Assembly (NCBI GenBank): GCA_901472405.1 | Contig: LR590463.1 | Location: 2,604,001-2,668,000 of the forward strand | Direction: 5' to 3' | DNA length: 64,000 nucleotides | Source of the DNA: Serratia rubidaea | Lineage (GTDB): Bacteria; Pseudomonadota; Gammaproteobacteria; Enterobacterales; Enterobacteriaceae | Shown here: positions 62,481 through 64,000 of the stretch, piece after piece | Position numbering within the stretch: position 1 is the stretch's first letter | Layout of the letters: every line of letters begins with the position of its first letter | Translations under genes and position numbers: made by a program | Notes under the pieces: model-generated | What the model was told of the DNA's origin: nothing | Databases searched by the model: none | The model's input: the letters and a program-made list of their open reading frames with translations, nothing else

Positions 62481-64000
62481 TCAATGTTTGATGATGTACA
62501 GATTTTTATCGTACACGTTATCAAGCGGGTCTTTACCGGTATAGCCGCCGACGTAAGGCTTCACCAGACGGGCGTTAACGTAGTAATAGACCGGCACGAT
62601 GGCAGAGTCTTTATCCAGCTGCACTTCCGCTTTCTGATAGAGCGCCGCGCGTTCATCTTTGCTTTTCGCCGTCAGCACATTGGCCATCAGCTTGTCGAAG
62701 GCTTCGCTCTTATAGTGCGGCGTGTTACTGCTGCTGTCGGACAGCATCATGTTCAGGAAGGTGCTTGGTTCGTTATAGTCGGCGCACCAGCCGGCGCGCG
62801 CCACGTCATAGTTGCCCTGATGACGGGTATCGAGGAAGGTTTTCCACTCCTGGTTGACCAGTTTGACGTTGACGCCCAGGTTTTTCTTCCAGATGGAGGC
62901 GGCGGCGATGGCCAGTTTCTTATGCAGATCCGAGGTGTTATACAGCAGGCTGAAAGTCAGCGGCTTACCCGGGCCGTAACCGGCTTCCGCCAGCAGTTTT
63001 TTCGCTTCTTCGTTGCGTTTTTCCTGGCTCCAGCCGAACCACGCCGGCGGCGTCAGCTTCGCCCCGTCGGTATACGGCGGCGTAAAGCTGTAGGCCGGCA
63101 GGTCGCCCTGATTCTTCACTTTATGCACGATGATGTCGCGGTCGAGGCCCAATTTTAACGCCTCGCGCACGCGCGCATCGGTAAACGGCGCTTTCTGGTT
63201 ATTGATTTCGTAATAGTAGGTGCACAGATACGGGTCGACGTGCACCTCTTTCGGACGCTCTTTTTTCAATTTCTGGAACAGTTCGATCGGCATATTGTTG
63301 TAGGTCATGTCGATCTCGCCGGTGCGGTAGCGGTTTACGTCGGTCACCTCGGAGGAAATCGGCAGGAACGTCACTTTATTGATGATGGTTTTGGCGTTGT
63401 TCCAGTATTCCGGGTTGCGCTCCAGCACGATGCGTTCGTTAACCACCCAGTTTTTCAGCTTATAGGCGCCGTTGCTGACATAGTTTCTGCGGCAGGGTCC
63501 ACTTCTCGCCAAACTTCTCCACCGCCTCTTTATACACCGGCTTCATGGCGTAGTGCGGGGTCATCTCCACCAGATAAAGGCACCGGCTCGGTCAGCGTCA
63601 CCTGGAAGGTGTGGTCGTCCAGCGCCTTCACCCCCAGGGTCGATTTGTCTTTTTTACCGGCGATAATGTCATCAACGTTTTCTACGTGCGCATACTGCAG
63701 ATAGCTGGCGTACGGCGAGGCGGTATTCGGGTCCACCAGCCGCTGCCAGCTATACACGAAGTCCTGCGCCGTCACCGGCTTGCCGTTCGACCACTTGGCG
63801 TCTTTACGCAGGTGGAACGTCCACACTTTGTAATCTTTGTTATCCCAGCTTTCCGCCACCCCCCGGCTCAATACCGCCGTCCGGCGTATTGTTGGCCAGG
63901 CCTTCCATCAGATCGCGGGTGACGTTATTTTCCGGCACCCCTTCTATTTTATGCGGATCCAGCGACTGCACTTCAGAGCCGTTATTTTTAACGATCTCCT
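62481..64000 (-). CDS. oppA: Oligopeptide-binding protein OppA, incomplete at the window edge (about three frameshifts)
   Basis: This is the periplasmic peptide receptor of the Opp system, missing its signal peptide and first residues. The visible part opens EIVKNNGSEVQSLDPHKIEG and continues MEGLANNTPDGGIEPG, VWTFHLRKDAKWSNGKPVTA, NWVVNERIVLERNPEYWNN, YRTGEIDMTYNN and AWFGWSQEKRNEEAKKLL, ending DKNLYIIKH at 62481-62483. Breaks are near 63863, 63580 and 63485, each a single base. As the first gene of oppABCDF it lies 84 bp before oppB. Confidence 0.94.

Overview
The window is chromosomal DNA from a gammaproteobacterium of the order Enterobacterales, most likely a Serratia or a close relative in the Yersiniaceae. 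The main evidence is the gene order. From yciT to the opp operon it follows the Escherichia coli order yciT-osmB-yciH-pyrF-lapBA-pgpB-ribA-acnA-cysB-topA-yciN-sohB-yciK-btuR-rluB-yciO-rnm-trp-ompW-yciC-yciB-yciA-tonB-yciI-clsA-yciU-opp almost gene for gene. The GC-rich coding bias, the unfused trpG and trpD, the araFGHC/araBA arrangement and a Rap1a/Tai-type protein point towards Serratia. The species is an inference.

Layout. 1-4356: end of add, a short-chain dehydrogenase divergent from a LysR regulator, a YfeH-type transporter and the YdgJ oxidoreductase. 4436-12597: the L-arabinose locus, with araFGH-araC running left and araBA running right from a shared control region that carries two CRP-AraC site modules. 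12641-16393: kdgT with a KdgR-like palindrome, fructose-6-phosphate aldolase, the YciT regulator and a detached araD that has its own AraC-like half-site. 16936-25125: the conserved osmB-to-acnA block. 25419-26545: a two-gene operon of unknown function that is absent from the E. coli order. 26973-37800: cysB to rnm, including a small secreted Rap1a/Tai-like protein. 37940-44739: the complete trp regulon unit, with promoter/operator, leader peptide, attenuator and trpE-G-D-CF-B-A. 44909-49649: a BON lipoprotein, ompW with an FNR box, a YkgJ protein, yciC, yciB, yciA and tonB. 49957-52705: an inserted pair, a LeuA-like synthase divergent from an AraC-family regulator. 52747-58470: queH, yciI, a TetR/MFS efflux pair, clsA and yciU. 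58531-64000: oppF-D-C-B and most of oppA.

The genes cover arabinose uptake and entry into the pentose phosphate pathway, tryptophan biosynthesis, oligopeptide uptake, envelope control (lapAB, clsA, pgpB, tonB, ompW, yciB) and housekeeping regulation (cysB, topA).

Many reading frames are broken by single-base insertions or deletions, often in short homopolymers. They include genes that should be essential or strongly conserved (topA, tonB, acnA, trpB, oppABC). In almost every case the other frame continues the same protein without loss. I therefore read these as base-calling errors in the assembly, not pseudogenes, and give each gene its reconstructed limits. The breaks cluster in acnA, tonB/yciA and oppABC. 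I see no phage, insertion sequence, CRISPR array, tRNA or rRNA.
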